This document shows, piece after piece, positions 1 through 9,819 of a stretch of 64,000 bases of DNA; position 1 is the first letter of the stretch; every line of letters starts with the position of its first letter. The notes beneath the pieces were generated by a model. That model was not told the origin of the DNA and searched no databases. It was given only the letters and a program-made list of their open reading frames with translations. The DNA lies in NCBI RefSeq assembly GCF_030503615.1, contig NZ_CP129963.1, positions 4,030,001-4,094,000 of the forward strand, in the 5' to 3' direction. This DNA is from Sphingobacterium sp. BN32. GTDB taxonomy: Bacteria > Bacteroidota > Bacteroidia > Sphingobacteriales > Sphingobacteriaceae. A program made the translations under genes and the position numbers.

Positions 1-111
1 CCGACTTTTTCAGCCTCCTCACATGGAATGTCTAATTTACCAGTACTATCTCTATCATCGCGCTGCACATCAAAGTAACATCCCTCATCTTCCCTGAAGT
101 AATTTTTTCAT
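1..111 (-). pseudogene. Partial frameshifted ORF at left edge
   Basis: Read on the minus strand, an ATG at 111 is followed by a run of six A. Removing one A gives a protein-like reading, MKNYFREDEGCYFDVQRDD, continuing with STGKLDIPCEEAEKVG out of the window. With six A the frame closes after eight codons. The acidic, well-mixed composition suggests a real coding sequence with a slippage or indel at 103-108. The family is not recognised and the rest lies outside the window. Confidence 0.3.
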
Positions 112-228
112 TTAATAATAGCAGGAGTGTTTTATTAAATTATATCAAAGCCCGACATCTCGTTAGCCACAGTTAATGCCATTCAACTCTTTGAGATGAT
201 TAATAGATTAGTACCTGTCGACTTTCCA

Positions 229-1305
229 TTAGCGCGGCCTACCCTCTTTTAAAAAAGAAACGACAAACGTTGTCCCACAACCTTCTTTACTCTGAAAACT
301 AATTTCAGCCCCCAGCCACTCTACCATGGTTTTGATAACCCATAGTCCAATTCCATTGGGTTTTTCCCCATGTAATCCTTCTCGCCTGGCAGCACTAAAT
401 TTTGAAAAAATATCATGTTTCATATGATCCGGAATGCCCACGCCAGTGTCCTGTATTTTTAGTTCAATTGCCCGATCTGTTTCAACAGCAGAGACGCTAA
501 TGCTCCCTCCTTTTGGAGTAAACTTCAACGCATTAGAAATAAGGTTATTGACTACCTGTATTAGCTTCTCGCGATCGACTTGTAGAAATATCTGATCTTG
601 ATTACTATAAAAAATAACGTCCACACCAAGTTGGGTTTTCATTACCTTATATTGCTCTACCAGTTTTCTCAGACTATCCACTATATCATTTCGAACGCTT
701 ACCACCGGCACACTTAAAGAAGTCAGAAATTCCTTCTGTAAAAACGAACGAATCATCTGGATGTTACTTTTACATATCTGTTGTACTACGCTAAGTATCT
801 CTTGCACCTTAGGTATCTCTTGCGAACTTGCTTTACCATATGCAAAATCAATTAGCGTGCTTGCCGTGGAAAGCGCACCGACTACATCGTGGCTCAATAT
901 AGTTAAAATAGCGTTTTTCTGAGCATTATGTTTAAGTACGACATTGTTGGCTTCCAAGATATCACTTATATCCTGCGCCAGCGCAAACACCTGAGAGGTG
1001 TCTAGAATAGGATAAAAATTACATTTCAAATAACTAATTTGTCCAAACTTGATTCTCCTCAATACAAGTCCTTCAATGGACTTGTCATTCCCAAATCGTA
1101 ATAGCGATTCAAGCAATGCTCTATCTTCCTCATGAAGCTCATTTACAAACGCACCGAACCCACTCTGGGAGGTTGAAGATCCAAAAAATTGTTGAAAAAG
1201 GGGATTCATATAACCAAACCTTAAAGTCACTCGATCGAAAGAAAAAATCATATACGAGTCGTTGCCAGTTAAGGGTGCGATGGGGTTGAATGCGTGATTC
1301 TTCAT
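229..1305 (-). CDS. Sensor histidine kinase
   Basis: A 358-residue cytoplasmic histidine kinase with no membrane segment. Residues about 15-120 look like a PAS-type input domain. The H-box ILSHDVVGALSTAS places the phosphoacceptor near His139. The N-box VVNNLISNALKF, the G1 box DTGVGIPD and the G2 box NGIGLWVIK form a complete HATPase domain at about 240-355. It should autophosphorylate and pass phosphate to a response regulator, but none is adjacent, so the partner is unknown. The gene stands alone on the minus strand. The kinase assignment is firm; the signal sensed cannot be read. Confidence 0.93.
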   Translation of the reverse strand: MKNHAFNPIAPLTGNDSYMIFSFDRVTLRFGYMNPLFQQFFGSSTSQSGFGAFVNELHEEDRALLESLLRFGNDKSIEGLVLRRIKFGQISYLKCNFYPILDTSQVFALAQDISDILEANNVVLKHNAQKNAILTILSHDVVGALSTASTLIDFAYGKASSQEIPKVQEILSVVQQICKSNIQMIRSFLQKEFLTSLSVPVVSVRNDIVDSLRKLVEQYKVMKTQLGVDVIFYSNQDQIFLQVDREKLIQVVNNLISNALKFTPKGGSISVSAVETDRAIELKIQDTGVGIPDHMKHDIFSKFSAARREGLHGEKPNGIGLWVIKTMVEWLGAEISFQSKEGCGTTFVVSFLKEGRPR

Positions 1306-1995
1306 GTTATATTATTTGAGTGTAAAGCGTTAATTTTTGTTACAAATTATTAATTCTAGATTCGCCTAATCATCAGGTTTAAGTTGCTTGGCATTGAGGT
1401 ATTGATAAATAACAATGTGTTGACACCTTCCTCTGAGGCACCATGCTAATCGCTTTTAAAACAAAGTATTGAGTTACCCATTACTACAAACGATGTGCAA
1501 TAGAGGCATGGATATTTAGGAATGAAGATGACGCCTCGCGCCGATTGCTAGATGATACCCTCGGACAAATCCCCATAGGTAGCAAATCGTACTTGCCCTA
1601 ACCCATTATCTATCATTGAAAAATCATTTCATGATATACATCGACTAAGATATTACGCCTTAGAGGGCCAGTTTGCAATAACCTGCTTTCCATGCTTGCG
1701 AAGCACGAAAAAATACCAAGTGATGCGAAACCTGTACTTCTTGCTTCATCGTATTGTTTTTAAATAACAATCAAAGCTTATAAAAGTTGTTATTCGGTTA
1801 GCCCTAACTTTTTGAAATCTTACAGAATGGTAAATAAGGCCCTCCACTCGCTCCAGGAAAATTGCCATCGTCGTTGAGCGTAATTATCCAACTTACTTTC
1901 TCTGTATAAGATTTTATGAACGTTTACGATAATGAGTTGACCACATAAAAGAAAATTATCTGAACCAGGAGGCATTCTGAAGAAAGAGGGACGAT
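1306..1995. other. Intergenic, no supported gene
   Basis: About 690 bases without a convincing gene. On the plus strand, about 1471-1602 holds an open stretch with a protein-like reading (CAIEAWIFRNEDD...), but it has no start codon, is short, and matches no family I know. It may be a relic. No clear promoter or terminator was seen. Confidence 0.4.
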
Positions 1996-2364
1996 TTACG
2001 CCAAGTTCTCACCGATCAGCAGGGAAAGCTCTGCCAAAATGATTAAAAGTGTTGGCAGACATTGAAGGTAGATCCCTCTGATGTCATTTAGCCACTTTAG
2101 CGCAAGGCACCCACACATGCCACTCCACAAAAGACCGACTACCAAGCTCCAACCAGATAACGATTTTGAGCTAAATAAGCTCGTGGCAACGAGCACCACA
2201 GTCGCCAAGATGCTGCATATAGAAAGGCTACCTTTAAGCATCAAAACCCTCGTAGAGAAAAATTCCTTTTTCTGTATCAAAATCTCATATAAGTGTAGCA
2301 ATGCCGTCAACAAATTGCCGGCGATGAGCAAAGCAATAAGGTATTCTACTGAAAAAAACATCAT
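1996..2364 (-). CDS. Small four-helix membrane protein, unknown function
   Basis: A 122-residue protein dominated by four hydrophobic segments, at roughly residues 5-25, 45-65, 70-90 and 100-117. They are joined by short loops, one of them basic (ILIQKKEFFSTR). This predicts a small inner-membrane protein. No catalytic motif is visible and I do not recognise a family. It starts with a double Met and stands alone on the minus strand. An opposite-strand open frame over the same bases has a far less natural composition and was not kept. Confidence 0.6.
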   Translation of the reverse strand: MMFFSVEYLIALLIAGNLLTALLHLYEILIQKKEFFSTRVLMLKGSLSICSILATVVLVATSLFSSKSLSGWSLVVGLLWSGMCGCLALKWLNDIRGIYLQCLPTLLIILAELSLLIGENLA

Positions 2365-2436
2365 TTCAATAAATCTACTATCTTAACAAGTCCCGTCAAG
2401 AAAACCATTAATTTAGGAATGATCTTCTTGAACTAT

Positions 2437-2721
2437 TTAATTTAATGGTTGATAAAAGAATGGGTAAATCCCCAGAAATTCTGCCTTATTGGTGGCCTTA
2501 AGATACCATTCTTTTCCGTCGATTGTGTACATTACATGGAATTCGGGACTAAGTTGTTCTCCTAAAGGCTCCAAAAGGGTTCCTAGGAGGATTTTATCAT
2601 AATCTGAGGGAACAAAAACCGGAAAGGCCAGTTCCTTATGGCAGGTTGTAAACCCAATCTCTAACAGCGTTTTGGCGACTTTAACGACAGTATATAGCGG
2701 TATGAGAGACTTAATATAAGT
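2437..2721 (-). pseudogene. Start-less open frame, probable gene relic
   Basis: The minus strand reads about 94 codons from just after a TGA (2722-2724) to a TAA at 2437-2439. The product looks natural, including VAKTLLEIGFTTCHKELAF, LEPLGEQLSPEFHVMYTIDG and EWYLKATNKAEFLGIYPFF. There is no ATG, GTG or TTG near its beginning. Either the 5' end has been lost or a rare start such as ATT is used. The family is not recognised. The reading is too coherent to be chance non-coding sequence. Confidence 0.45.
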
Positions 2722-2946
2722 TCACAATAATTAAGACACATCACGCGAATATAAACGATTTTTCTGGTGCTCGGTTAAGTATAAGATATTCAGTTATCAT
2801 CTCTACGGATAATAGGTCAAATAATTAACGATATATAAAAGCATTACGTCCTGATGGTATAGAAGATCTTAATTGATAAGGATTGCTCTTTTAAACGAAA
2901 AGCAGCCCTAATTAATGTACTTTGAAAATTGCTGTAAAATTCCCAG

Positions 2947-3141
2947 CTACTTTTGAAGTCGAACCTCAACAGCCCAAACCCCTCTTCTTCCCAAGGCTAG
3001 TTCGTAGGTTACTTGATCCCCGGCTTGGAAAACATAATCCGCGTCCTGTCTGGCAAAGAAAACATCTTTCTCACCATCGGAAGGAATGATAAATCCATAT
3101 CCCTTTTCTCCGCTAAAAAACTTAACTCGTCCCTTTTTCAT
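2947..3141 (-). CDS. Cold-shock domain protein
   Basis: A 64-residue single cold-shock (OB-fold) domain protein, a normal size for the family. The first nucleic-acid-binding motif is visible as KGYGFI, and the second, DVFFA, varies from the usual DVFVH. Such proteins bind single-stranded RNA or DNA and act as RNA chaperones in cold or growth transitions. The gene is monocistronic. The start follows an A/T-rich leader without a strong Shine-Dalgarno, as is common in Bacteroidota. Family assignment is firm; whether it is cold-inducible cannot be read. Confidence 0.93.
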   Translation of the reverse strand: MKKGRVKFFSGEKGYGFIIPSDGEKDVFFARQDADYVFQAGDQVTYELALGRRGVWAVEVRLQK

Positions 3142-3524
3142 TTGTAATCAATTAATAAAATCTAAACAACCAACCTTACAAATTCGAGCATCTACCGACT
3201 CATCTGCGATGCTAAGACGCTTCTGTCAAGAACTTATAAACCAATAAAAACAGTAGGAGGGCTACAGACGAAATTTTTAGACGTGTTCTAATCCAGCCAC
3301 GTCTTTACATCCATGTAAAAATTTTAATGCAATTTAACGATAAATATTCCTATTTCCTTCATTCTCTATCTCAAATATGACAATTCCCTTATATTCATTT
3401 TACCTTAAAAATTAACTACTGTTATTCAACGAGTCGAGTATAACAGTCTAAAGTATTCTGTTAATGCCCTTCTAACAAATTGAATAATTTTACCTCCTTT
3501 TCGTTCTACACCTATATTTTTCCT

Positions 3525-3541
3525 TTGGCACACCCCTTGCT
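3525..3541 (+). promoter_or_regulatory. Sigma54-type -24/-12 promoter upstream of ECF sigma gene
   Basis: The sequence TTGGCACACCCCTTGCT fits the RpoN consensus TGGCAC-N5-TTGC. GG is at 3527-3528 and GC at 3539-3540, with exactly ten bases between. It lies about 130 bases upstream of the sigma factor ATG. The same arrangement recurs upstream of the paralogous sigma gene at 35548, in an otherwise conserved leader, which makes chance unlikely. Confidence 0.7.
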
Positions 3542-3572
3542 ATTACTCTAGTATTACAACCTTAAGAATTTA

Positions 3573-3607
3573 TGGCTAGTGTTAGCGCGAGGCTTCATCG
3601 CTAGCCA
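3573..3607 (+). promoter_or_regulatory. Conserved leader hairpin of ECF sigma gene
   Basis: TGGCTAG (3573-3579) pairs with CTAGCCA (3601-3607) around an internal GCGCGAGGCTT segment. The segment GCGCGAGGCTT and the closing TCGCTAGC recur in the leader of the second sigma gene (35445-35476), as does the upstream ATTACAACC block. This suggests a shared 5' untranslated regulatory structure. Its mechanism is unknown. Confidence 0.55.
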
Positions 3608-3670
3608 CAAATTCAACTCATAGTTTTTACTAAAGATAATTTAGATTTTTTATTTTATAATCCTTTAGAG

Positions 3671-4177
3671 ATGAGCACCGATTTCATAAAAAACCAAGTA
3701 ATGGTACATTCCTCTGCGCTCTTGCGTTACGCAAACAAGTTTACCAAAAACGAAGATGACGCCGAAGATTTAGTTCAAAACACCTTATTGAAGGTCTATA
3801 AATATCGCTCAAAATTTGTAAAGGAAACCAACGTGCTAGGATGGATGTATACGATTATGAAAAATACGTTCTTAAACGACTGCAGAAGAAACTCTCTAGT
3901 TTTAAAGTATATGGACCACGCCAAGGCTACTCAAAACATCAACAACGCATCGGTTTCGAATAATGGAGAAAGAATGTTTATCCAGGAAGAGATTCAAAAC
4001 GCTTTAGAAAGTTTACCTGAAATCTACTACAAACCGTTCATAATGCACTTTGAAGGATACAAATATCATGAGATCGCCCAATACTTCAATATTCCCGAAG
4101 GGACCATCAAAACGAGGATTCACGCGGCAAGAAAAGGTCTTCAAAATAAGCTAAAAGAATATAAGTTAAACTACTGA
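3671..4177 (+). CDS. ECF-type RNA polymerase sigma factor
   Basis: A 168-residue sigma70-family ECF factor. Region 2 covers about residues 10-75 (DDAEDLVQNTLLKVYKY, then the LGWMYTIMKNTF helix). Region 4 covers about 105-160 (ALESLPEIYYKPFIMHFEGY, HEIAQYFNIPEGTIKTRI), a helix-turn-helix for the -35 element. It is a close paralogue of the factor at 35548-36054. No anti-sigma factor, FecR or SusC/SusD gene is adjacent, so its regulon is not shown. A sigma54-type promoter and a conserved hairpin lie upstream, suggesting RpoN control rather than autoregulation. Confidence 0.93.
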   Translation: MSTDFIKNQVMVHSSALLRYANKFTKNEDDAEDLVQNTLLKVYKYRSKFVKETNVLGWMYTIMKNTFLNDCRRNSLVLKYMDHAKATQNINNASVSNNGERMFIQEEIQNALESLPEIYYKPFIMHFEGYKYHEIAQYFNIPEGTIKTRIHAARKGLQNKLKEYKLNY

Positions 4178-4879
4178 CCATGGGGTAGACATTAAATTCC
4201 TAAACCCGCCATTTTTATAAATCACCATTCACCTCCATATCACATCGTTCAACTACCTCTAGGGGCTCTAATACTTTCGGAAAACGCTAGATGACCCCTT
4301 TTCACGATCGTATAGCTCCAGCTATAATCGATGTTTATTTTGAACAGCATGGTAACATAGAAGTAAAACTTTGACTCCTTTTAGGAGTCGGATTTTCTTA
4401 AAAAATCAGTACGTCCATTACACCCCCTTCTCTAGGATCATCTGCATTTAAATCCCCCCTCATTTGCTTATAACCATTTATTTTTCATTATCTCACTATG
4501 GAGATATTATAGGTTTCCTTGGAAGGATTTCAACTATGATGCGATTTGGCAGAACAACCATTCTTTGAAGCTCATATCGCCAAAACTACGAAACGAAGAG
4601 CGTAATACTCGCCTTAATCAGAACTGCGAGGTCAAATTCGAAATATTAGATATCACTTTTTTGAGGGATATATAAGATTTTCAATTATTACAGCGGTCAG
4701 GGCTCCAGTTTTGATCCGAAATGATCTAGAGGACATTAAGACCACCCGCTATGCACATTTTTACCGCTACAATTTGTACTATTTTAAGGACAGTCACAAC
4801 AGGAAAACGAAAGTGCGTAAAAACATCAATTAAAACGGTTTACCCTTATTATTATCATTTTTTCATCCAAGTTGTAAAT
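4178..4879. other. Intergenic, one terminator-like hairpin
   Basis: About 700 bases with no supported gene. GACTCC (4373-4378) pairs with GGAGTC (4384-4389) and is followed by GGATTTTCTT, a weak plus-strand terminator about 195 bases after the sigma gene. The rest shows no recognisable feature. Confidence 0.4.
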
Positions 4880-4981
4880 GTAAAAGAGCACAGCATAATT
4901 AGGATTAGACAGGGATACTACTTATTACTTGTAGCAATTTTAGGAACTGACCAAGAGGATAAAGATATGCGGGCAGTGTAG
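4880..4981 (+). pseudogene. Relic copy of a small GYYLLL protein
   Basis: The reading RQGYYLLLVAILGTDQEDKD ending in a TAG at 4979-4981 matches the C-terminal two thirds of the 37-residue protein at 41564-41677 (RGYYLLLMAILEMDEDKKGK). The frame stays open upstream to an ATG at 4751, but that part has no resemblance to the intact copy and its composition is poor. The original start therefore seems lost. It is either a decayed duplicate or a divergent family member using a non-standard start. Confidence 0.45.
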
Positions 4982-5012
4982 AGAAATTTGATTTAGCCGT
5001 TAATTGCAAGCC

Positions 5013-5054
5013 GAGTTCTATAAGATTAAGAGATTACTGAGGCTTATAGAACTC
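5013..5054. repeat. Perfect 12-bp inverted repeat
   Basis: GAGTTCTATAAG (5013-5024) and CTTATAGAACTC (5043-5054) are exact reverse complements separated by 18 bases. It sits between the relic and the 3' end of the UDP-glucose dehydrogenase gene. No T-run follows on either strand, so an ordinary intrinsic terminator is unlikely. It could be an operator or an RNA stem. Confidence 0.5.
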
Positions 5055-5159
5055 TTGAATTGAAAATCGCCCATTATAGCAGACATCAAACATTAACTTG
5101 CCAGTTGGTTTTAGAAATTTTAGCAGTGAATTTTCATTAGCGTTGATCTGTTTATGACG

Positions 5160-6545
5160 CTATTCGCCTAGCGTATAATACTTAAACCCAAGATTTTCCA
5201 TCTCCCTTCGATCTAACAGTCTCCGACCGTCGAATAGAAATGCGGGGTTAAGCATATTATCCTTTATGGTTTGCCAATCAATCTCCTTAAATTCATCCCA
5301 CTCAGTTAATATTGCTACGGCGTGAGCACCTCTGCACGCCTCATAGGGGTTAAGGTGAACGGATAATAAATCCCTATTTTCCTCAGAGGATCGTGTGGAT
5401 ATTGCATCTATGTCCTGATAAATTTTGGAAGCCGACACCTTAGGGTCATACACTGCAAGCTGAGCCATTTCGGTCAACAAATGGTCAGCAATATATATTG
5501 CAGCAGATTCTCTAGTATCATTGGTGTCTTTCTTAAATGCCCACCCCAACATGGCTATCCTTTTCCCATTCACGGTGTTGAATAATGTATTTACTATATG
5601 CTTTGCGAATCTAGATTTTTGATGATCGTTCATTAGGATCACCTGTTCCCAATAATCGGCAACCTCAGTTAGGTTATAAGTACGTGCTATATAAACGAGA
5701 TTTAGAATATCTTTTTGGAAGCAAGAGCCTCCGAAACCGACCGACGCTTTAAGAAATTTTGATCCAATGCGGGAGTCCATTCCTATTGCTGTGGCAACTT
5801 CATCGACATTCGCACCTGTTTTTTCACAAAGCTCTGATATCGCATTAATCGAAGATACACGTTGAGCAAGAAATGCATTGGCTGTAAGCTTGGACAGTTC
5901 AGACGACCAAAGATTTGTGGTTAAGATTTTGTCCGGATTTACCCATCGTTGATAGATATCTTTGAGCGCTTCTATTGCTTCACCACTTTCTCCGCCGATA
6001 AGAATTCTGTCCGGATCTATCAAATCCTTAATAGCGCTGCCTTCTGCAAGAAATTCGGGATTGGAAAGGACGTGAAATTCAAGTCCGCCCTCGGCATCTT
6101 CAAGAATACTTTTAATCGTGGCGGCAGTGCGCACAGGGATGGTAGACTTTTCGACCACAATTTTGTCAGATTTGGATACCCTAGCGATTTGACGAGCACA
6201 AAGTTCAATATATTTTAAATCCGCTGCCATTCCCTTCCCAACACCGTAATTTTTTGTCGGCGTGTTTACAGAAATGAAAATCATCTCCGCTTCCTCAATT
6301 GCCTTGTCCACCTCGGTGGAGAAAAACAGGTTTTTGTGACGAGTCCGTTCTATAATTTCTGAGAGACCTGGCTCATAGATGGGCAGTTCCCCCAAATCCG
6401 CCGAATTCCACGCTGCTATTCTTTCAGCGTTTAAGTCGACCAATGTTACTTGGATTTCGGGACATTTATCTGCTATTACCGCCATAGTGGGGCCGCCCAC
6501 GTAGCCGGCGCCGATACAGCATATCTTCTTAATATTAAGTTTCAT
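5160..6545 (-). CDS. ugd: UDP-glucose 6-dehydrogenase
   Basis: A 461-residue enzyme that oxidises UDP-glucose twice with NAD+ to UDP-glucuronate in the cytoplasm. The N-terminal Rossmann motif GAGYVGGPT (about 12-20), the STIPVRTA segment and the catalytic GGSCFQKD (Cys near 275) are all present. The length and the long N-terminal segment match the animal/Bacteroidota type. It lies 22 bases after the UDP-glucuronate decarboxylase gene, which uses its product. The two genes plausibly form an operon supplying UDP-xylose for surface polysaccharide. No truncation is seen. Confidence 0.95.
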   Translation of the reverse strand: MKLNIKKICCIGAGYVGGPTMAVIADKCPEIQVTLVDLNAERIAAWNSADLGELPIYEPGLSEIIERTRHKNLFFSTEVDKAIEEAEMIFISVNTPTKNYGVGKGMAADLKYIELCARQIARVSKSDKIVVEKSTIPVRTAATIKSILEDAEGGLEFHVLSNPEFLAEGSAIKDLIDPDRILIGGESGEAIEALKDIYQRWVNPDKILTTNLWSSELSKLTANAFLAQRVSSINAISELCEKTGANVDEVATAIGMDSRIGSKFLKASVGFGGSCFQKDILNLVYIARTYNLTEVADYWEQVILMNDHQKSRFAKHIVNTLFNTVNGKRIAMLGWAFKKDTNDTRESAAIYIADHLLTEMAQLAVYDPKVSASKIYQDIDAISTRSSEENRDLLSVHLNPYEACRGAHAVAILTEWDEFKEIDWQTIKDNMLNPAFLFDGRRLLDRREMENLGFKYYTLGE

Positions 6546-6567
6546 AAAATATTACAGTAATTCAAAA

Positions 6568-7524
6568 TTAAAAATTTTCCCTTAATTGAGTCTCGAAGTA
6601 TGCGATAGTCTTTGATAATCCATCTTCAAGTTGAATTTCGGGTTGCCAATTCAACTCCGTTTTCGCCAAATCAATATCCGGCTTCCTTTGTCTAGGATCG
6701 TCTTGTGGCAAGGGCAAGAACTTTATTTTTGATTTAGATCCGGTGAGTTGAATAATCATTTCTGCGAGCTCTAAAATGGTAAATTCGCAAGGGTTGCCTA
6801 TATTAATTGGCCCGATAAATCCCTGAGGACTTTCCATCATAGCGATTAACCCGGTAATCAAATCATCAACATATTGAAAACTACGAGTTTGGAGTCCATC
6901 CCCGTACAAGGTGATATCGCGATCAAGCAGTGCCTGAACTATAAAATTCGACACAACTCTCCCATCCTGAGGATGCATCCGAGGACCGTATGTATTAAAT
7001 ATGCGTACAATCTTGATATCGAGCTGATGCTGCCGATGATAATCCATAAACAGTGTTTCGGCACAACGCTTCCCTTCATCGTAGCAGGATCGAATTCCCA
7101 CGGGGTTCACATGTCCCCAGTAGCCCTCTTTTTGAGGATGTTGCTGGGGGTCGCCATATACTTCACTGGTGGACGCTTGCAGAATCCGAGCCTTCACTCG
7201 TTTGGCAAGGCCAAGCATATTGATTGCACCGGCAACAGAAGTCTTGATCGTTTTAATGGGATTAAATTGATAGTGAATTGGACTGGCTGGACATGCGAGG
7301 TTAAAAATCTGATCTACTTCCGCTAAAAACGGTTCAATAACGTCATGTCGGATGACTTCAAAGTATTTCTTTTCTTGGAGATGAACTATATTTGCTTTGG
7401 ATCCTGTAAAAAAATTATCCAAACATAAAACTTCGCAATTCCGTTTTAACAGTTCCTCACAGAGATGCGAACCGATAAATCCTGCTCCCCCCGTCACAAG
7501 TACTCTTTTTCTTGATCTTATCAT
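6568..7524 (-). CDS. UDP-glucuronate decarboxylase (UDP-xylose synthase)
   Basis: A 318-residue extended short-chain dehydrogenase. It shows the NAD-binding GGAGFIGSH (about 12-20), the [10 protein letters not shown] segment typical of this family, Ser in ASTSEVYG, and the catalytic pair Tyr148/Lys152 in SCYDEGKR. It should convert UDP-glucuronate to UDP-xylose with NAD+ recycled in the active site. It is transcribed just ahead of the UDP-glucose dehydrogenase gene and 23 bases after the hybrid kinase gene, so all three may be co-transcribed. The decarboxylase call rests on the ACPASPxHYQ and SCYDEGKR signatures. Confidence 0.93.
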   Translation of the reverse strand: MIRSRKRVLVTGGAGFIGSHLCEELLKRNCEVLCLDNFFTGSKANIVHLQEKKYFEVIRHDVIEPFLAEVDQIFNLACPASPIHYQFNPIKTIKTSVAGAINMLGLAKRVKARILQASTSEVYGDPQQHPQKEGYWGHVNPVGIRSCYDEGKRCAETLFMDYHRQHQLDIKIVRIFNTYGPRMHPQDGRVVSNFIVQALLDRDITLYGDGLQTRSFQYVDDLITGLIAMMESPQGFIGPINIGNPCEFTILELAEMIIQLTGSKSKIKFLPLPQDDPRQRKPDIDLAKTELNWQPEIQLEDGLSKTIAYFETQLRENF

Positions 7525-7547
7525 TGAAAGTATTATTGAAAATATAA

Positions 7548-8678
7548 TTACAGCTCTTTTCGGTCCAATTTTGGTATTCGCAATCCAAATTTGGAACCCT
7601 CATTTTCAACAGATTCGAAGAAGAACTCGCCTTCTTTACCCTGCACAAACTGCTTGACGATCCACAAACCCAGTCCGGAACCCTGCTCATTTGCTGTACC
7701 CGGCCTAGAGCCAGACGGCAGAGATTCGCGAATAGACTTTTGAATACTTTCATCCATTCCTATGCCCGTATCGACAACTTCCATCACAGCACAACTTCCC
7801 TCGGAATAAAGCAAAATCTTTACCGAAGAGCCTTTATGGCTAAATTTTAAAGCGTTTATAAGCAAGTTGCGTATAACACTTTTTAGAATATCTGTGTCGA
7901 AATATATCGTAATGCACGATTCGATACACGTCTCAATTGTTATATCTTTCAGCAGCGCACTGGGCCTCAATACCTCAACAACTCCAAAAATTACTTCATC
8001 GAATTGAACGAATTGAGGAACGAAACTTAGCATACCCAAACGCGATTTGGTCCACTTAAGCAGGTTGTCCAGAAGCGAAAACAACTGTTCAGCAATATCA
8101 TTACCGGAGTATACCATTTGACGCAAGGATTCCTGATCCTTGTGAACTTCTTGAAGGGAAAGGATATTTAAGATCATCTTCAGCGAAGCAATGGGGGTAC
8201 GTAAATCGTGAGATATGATCGCATAAATTTGGTCTCTGCTAGCTATAGCAGCCTCTAAAGACTTTTTCTGTTCCTCTATAATTTTACGTTGATACAACAA
8301 ATTAATTTGCTGTCTAACCCGTCGAAGAAGAATTTGCGGCTCGAAGGGTTTCCTAATATAATCAACGGCACCAGCATCGAATCCTCTTATAATGTCCTCC
8401 GTACTTTCCAATGAAGTGATAAATATAACTGGAATATCCTGATACTCGGGTGTTTCCATAATACTTTTCACGATATCAAAACCCGACATATCGCCCATGA
8501 TGACATCCATCAGAATTAAATCAACATGGTCTTTTGATAGAATAGAAAACGCTTTATCGAAGCGATCCGCTAATAACACACCATAGCCTTGCATTCGCAA
8601 AATATTTTCTAAGATCAGGGAATGTATTGGATTGTCTTCGGCGACCAGTATATTAAACTGGTTTAACTGTATGTTCAT
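7548..8678 (-). CDS. Response regulator-histidine kinase hybrid
   Basis: A 376-residue soluble protein with an N-terminal receiver domain (about 8-125; acidic pocket AEDN, phosphoacceptor Asp58 in LILMDV, Lys110). A histidine kinase follows: H-box [13 protein letters not shown] with His157, N-box [11 protein letters not shown]1 DTGIGMDE and G2 [10 protein letters not shown]. Receiver-first hybrids often act as phosphorelay intermediates fed by another kinase. It lies 23 bases upstream of the UDP-sugar genes on the same strand, suggesting co-transcription or control of that pathway. The domain calls are firm; the pathway link is inference. Confidence 0.93.
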   Translation of the reverse strand: MNIQLNQFNILVAEDNPIHSLILENILRMQGYGVLLADRFDKAFSILSKDHVDLILMDVIMGDMSGFDIVKSIMETPEYQDIPVIFITSLESTEDIIRGFDAGAVDYIRKPFEPQILLRRVRQQINLLYQRKIIEEQKKSLEAAIASRDQIYAIISHDLRTPIASLKMILNILSLQEVHKDQESLRQMVYSGNDIAEQLFSLLDNLLKWTKSRLGMLSFVPQFVQFDEVIFGVVEVLRPSALLKDITIETCIESCITIYFDTDILKSVIRNLLINALKFSHKGSSVKILLYSEGSCAVMEVVDTGIGMDESIQKSIRESLPSGSRPGTANEQGSGLGLWIVKQFVQGKEGEFFFESVENEGSKFGLRIPKLDRKEL

Positions 8679-8770
8679 GGTCTTTAAACTCCTTTCCTAA
8701 AACTCCCAAAGCAAACAATATATGTAAAGATACCTTTATTTTAAACATTTTAAAGGCACAATCGCTAACC

Positions 8771-9754
8771 TTACTGTTTATCATCGCTAACTTTATATTT
8801 CATATCGACCACGACGGGCAAATGGTCACTATACTCAAAATTTTCTGTACGATATCTTAACGCTTTGAAGTGTTCCTCATCATAAAAAACATAGTCGATT
8901 CGAAAAAACTTCATCATGTACCTTTAGGTATACCCATATCCGATCCCCGCTGTCTTAAACGCATCTTTCAGCCCCTTTAATCGTGAATAAGAATATGAAA
9001 TGGGTGGGACATTAAAATCGCCACAAATAATATTTACAGCATGAATACTCAATTCTTTTTGAAGCATCTCAGCTTGCTCCCCCCGGATTTTAGCATTTTT
9101 CAATATCAGTTTAACACCTTGAAGCAACCCCATGTTTTTACTCTTCTTTACTTGATTTATATTAGTGGTCTGCAGGTGACAATTCATCAAACGAACCCGT
9201 CTGTTAGGCAATATGATATCAACCAGTTGCGCTAAATGCGGACGCCCAGGAAAATGCAAAGTGCGATGTTTAGCTAAAGGATGCTGTGAAAGTACCGCCA
9301 AGCGCTGATCATGAGGTATTCCTTCACACACCGCTAGATAGGGCATTTTAGTCATCTTCTGTAACAGACGAATCGTTTGCTCATCGGACACCTCTTGAGG
9401 ACAAATTATTTGTGGGTTATTTTCGATCAAAAAATCGGAAATATGCATTAATGAGGGCATATTATGTTTCATCTGAAACTTTGCAACGTTATATGTAATG
9501 ATACGAAGGTCTGCCGGGCTGGGATCTGTCAACGACTGGCGGTAAGGTTGCCATATGAAGGGTATATAATATATATTTCCTAAAAAAGCAAGGCATGAAA
9601 AGAAAGTTAACCACTTATCCTTTTTGATTATTCCGAAAACTCCTAAAGAAAACCCAGTTAGCAGAAGAAAGGGAATCAGAAATGCCAATACGTGAAAAAA
9701 ACGAACGTCTCCGGGGGCACAAAGAATGCTAACCAAGAAATCGATGAGACGCAA
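8771..9754 (-). pseudogene. Endonuclease/exonuclease/phosphatase family gene with in-frame stop
   Basis: Residues 1-276 show three N-terminal hydrophobic segments, then an EEP-fold domain (ITYNVAKF, CPQEVSDEQ, MNCHLQTTN, IICGDFNVPP). A TAA at 8924-8926 ends the frame early. The same frame then continues for 50 codons to a TAA at 8771-8773 and carries the missing C-terminal core, RIDYVFYDEE and SDHLPVVVD, with the catalytic Asp-His pair. The stop removes essential residues, so the product should be inactive unless read through. The full length would be about 327 residues, normal for membrane-anchored members of this family. Confidence 0.8.
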
Positions 9755-9819
9755 AGAATCGCCAAGAGCACCACACGTTTTACGTTTGTTCCCATGAGTT
9801 CAATTACCAGTTATCTTGT

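Noticed and set aside
1471..1602. Protein-like plus-strand stretch without start
   Set aside because: Only about 43 codons, no start codon, no recognised family and no second line of evidence.
2081..2386. 101-codon plus-strand frame
   Set aside because: It covers the same bases as the minus-strand four-helix membrane protein, which has the more natural composition and topology.
4751..4981. 76-codon frame as a complete gene
   Set aside because: Only the last third matches a known relative (the 37-residue protein); the first 43 codons look like untranslated sequence.
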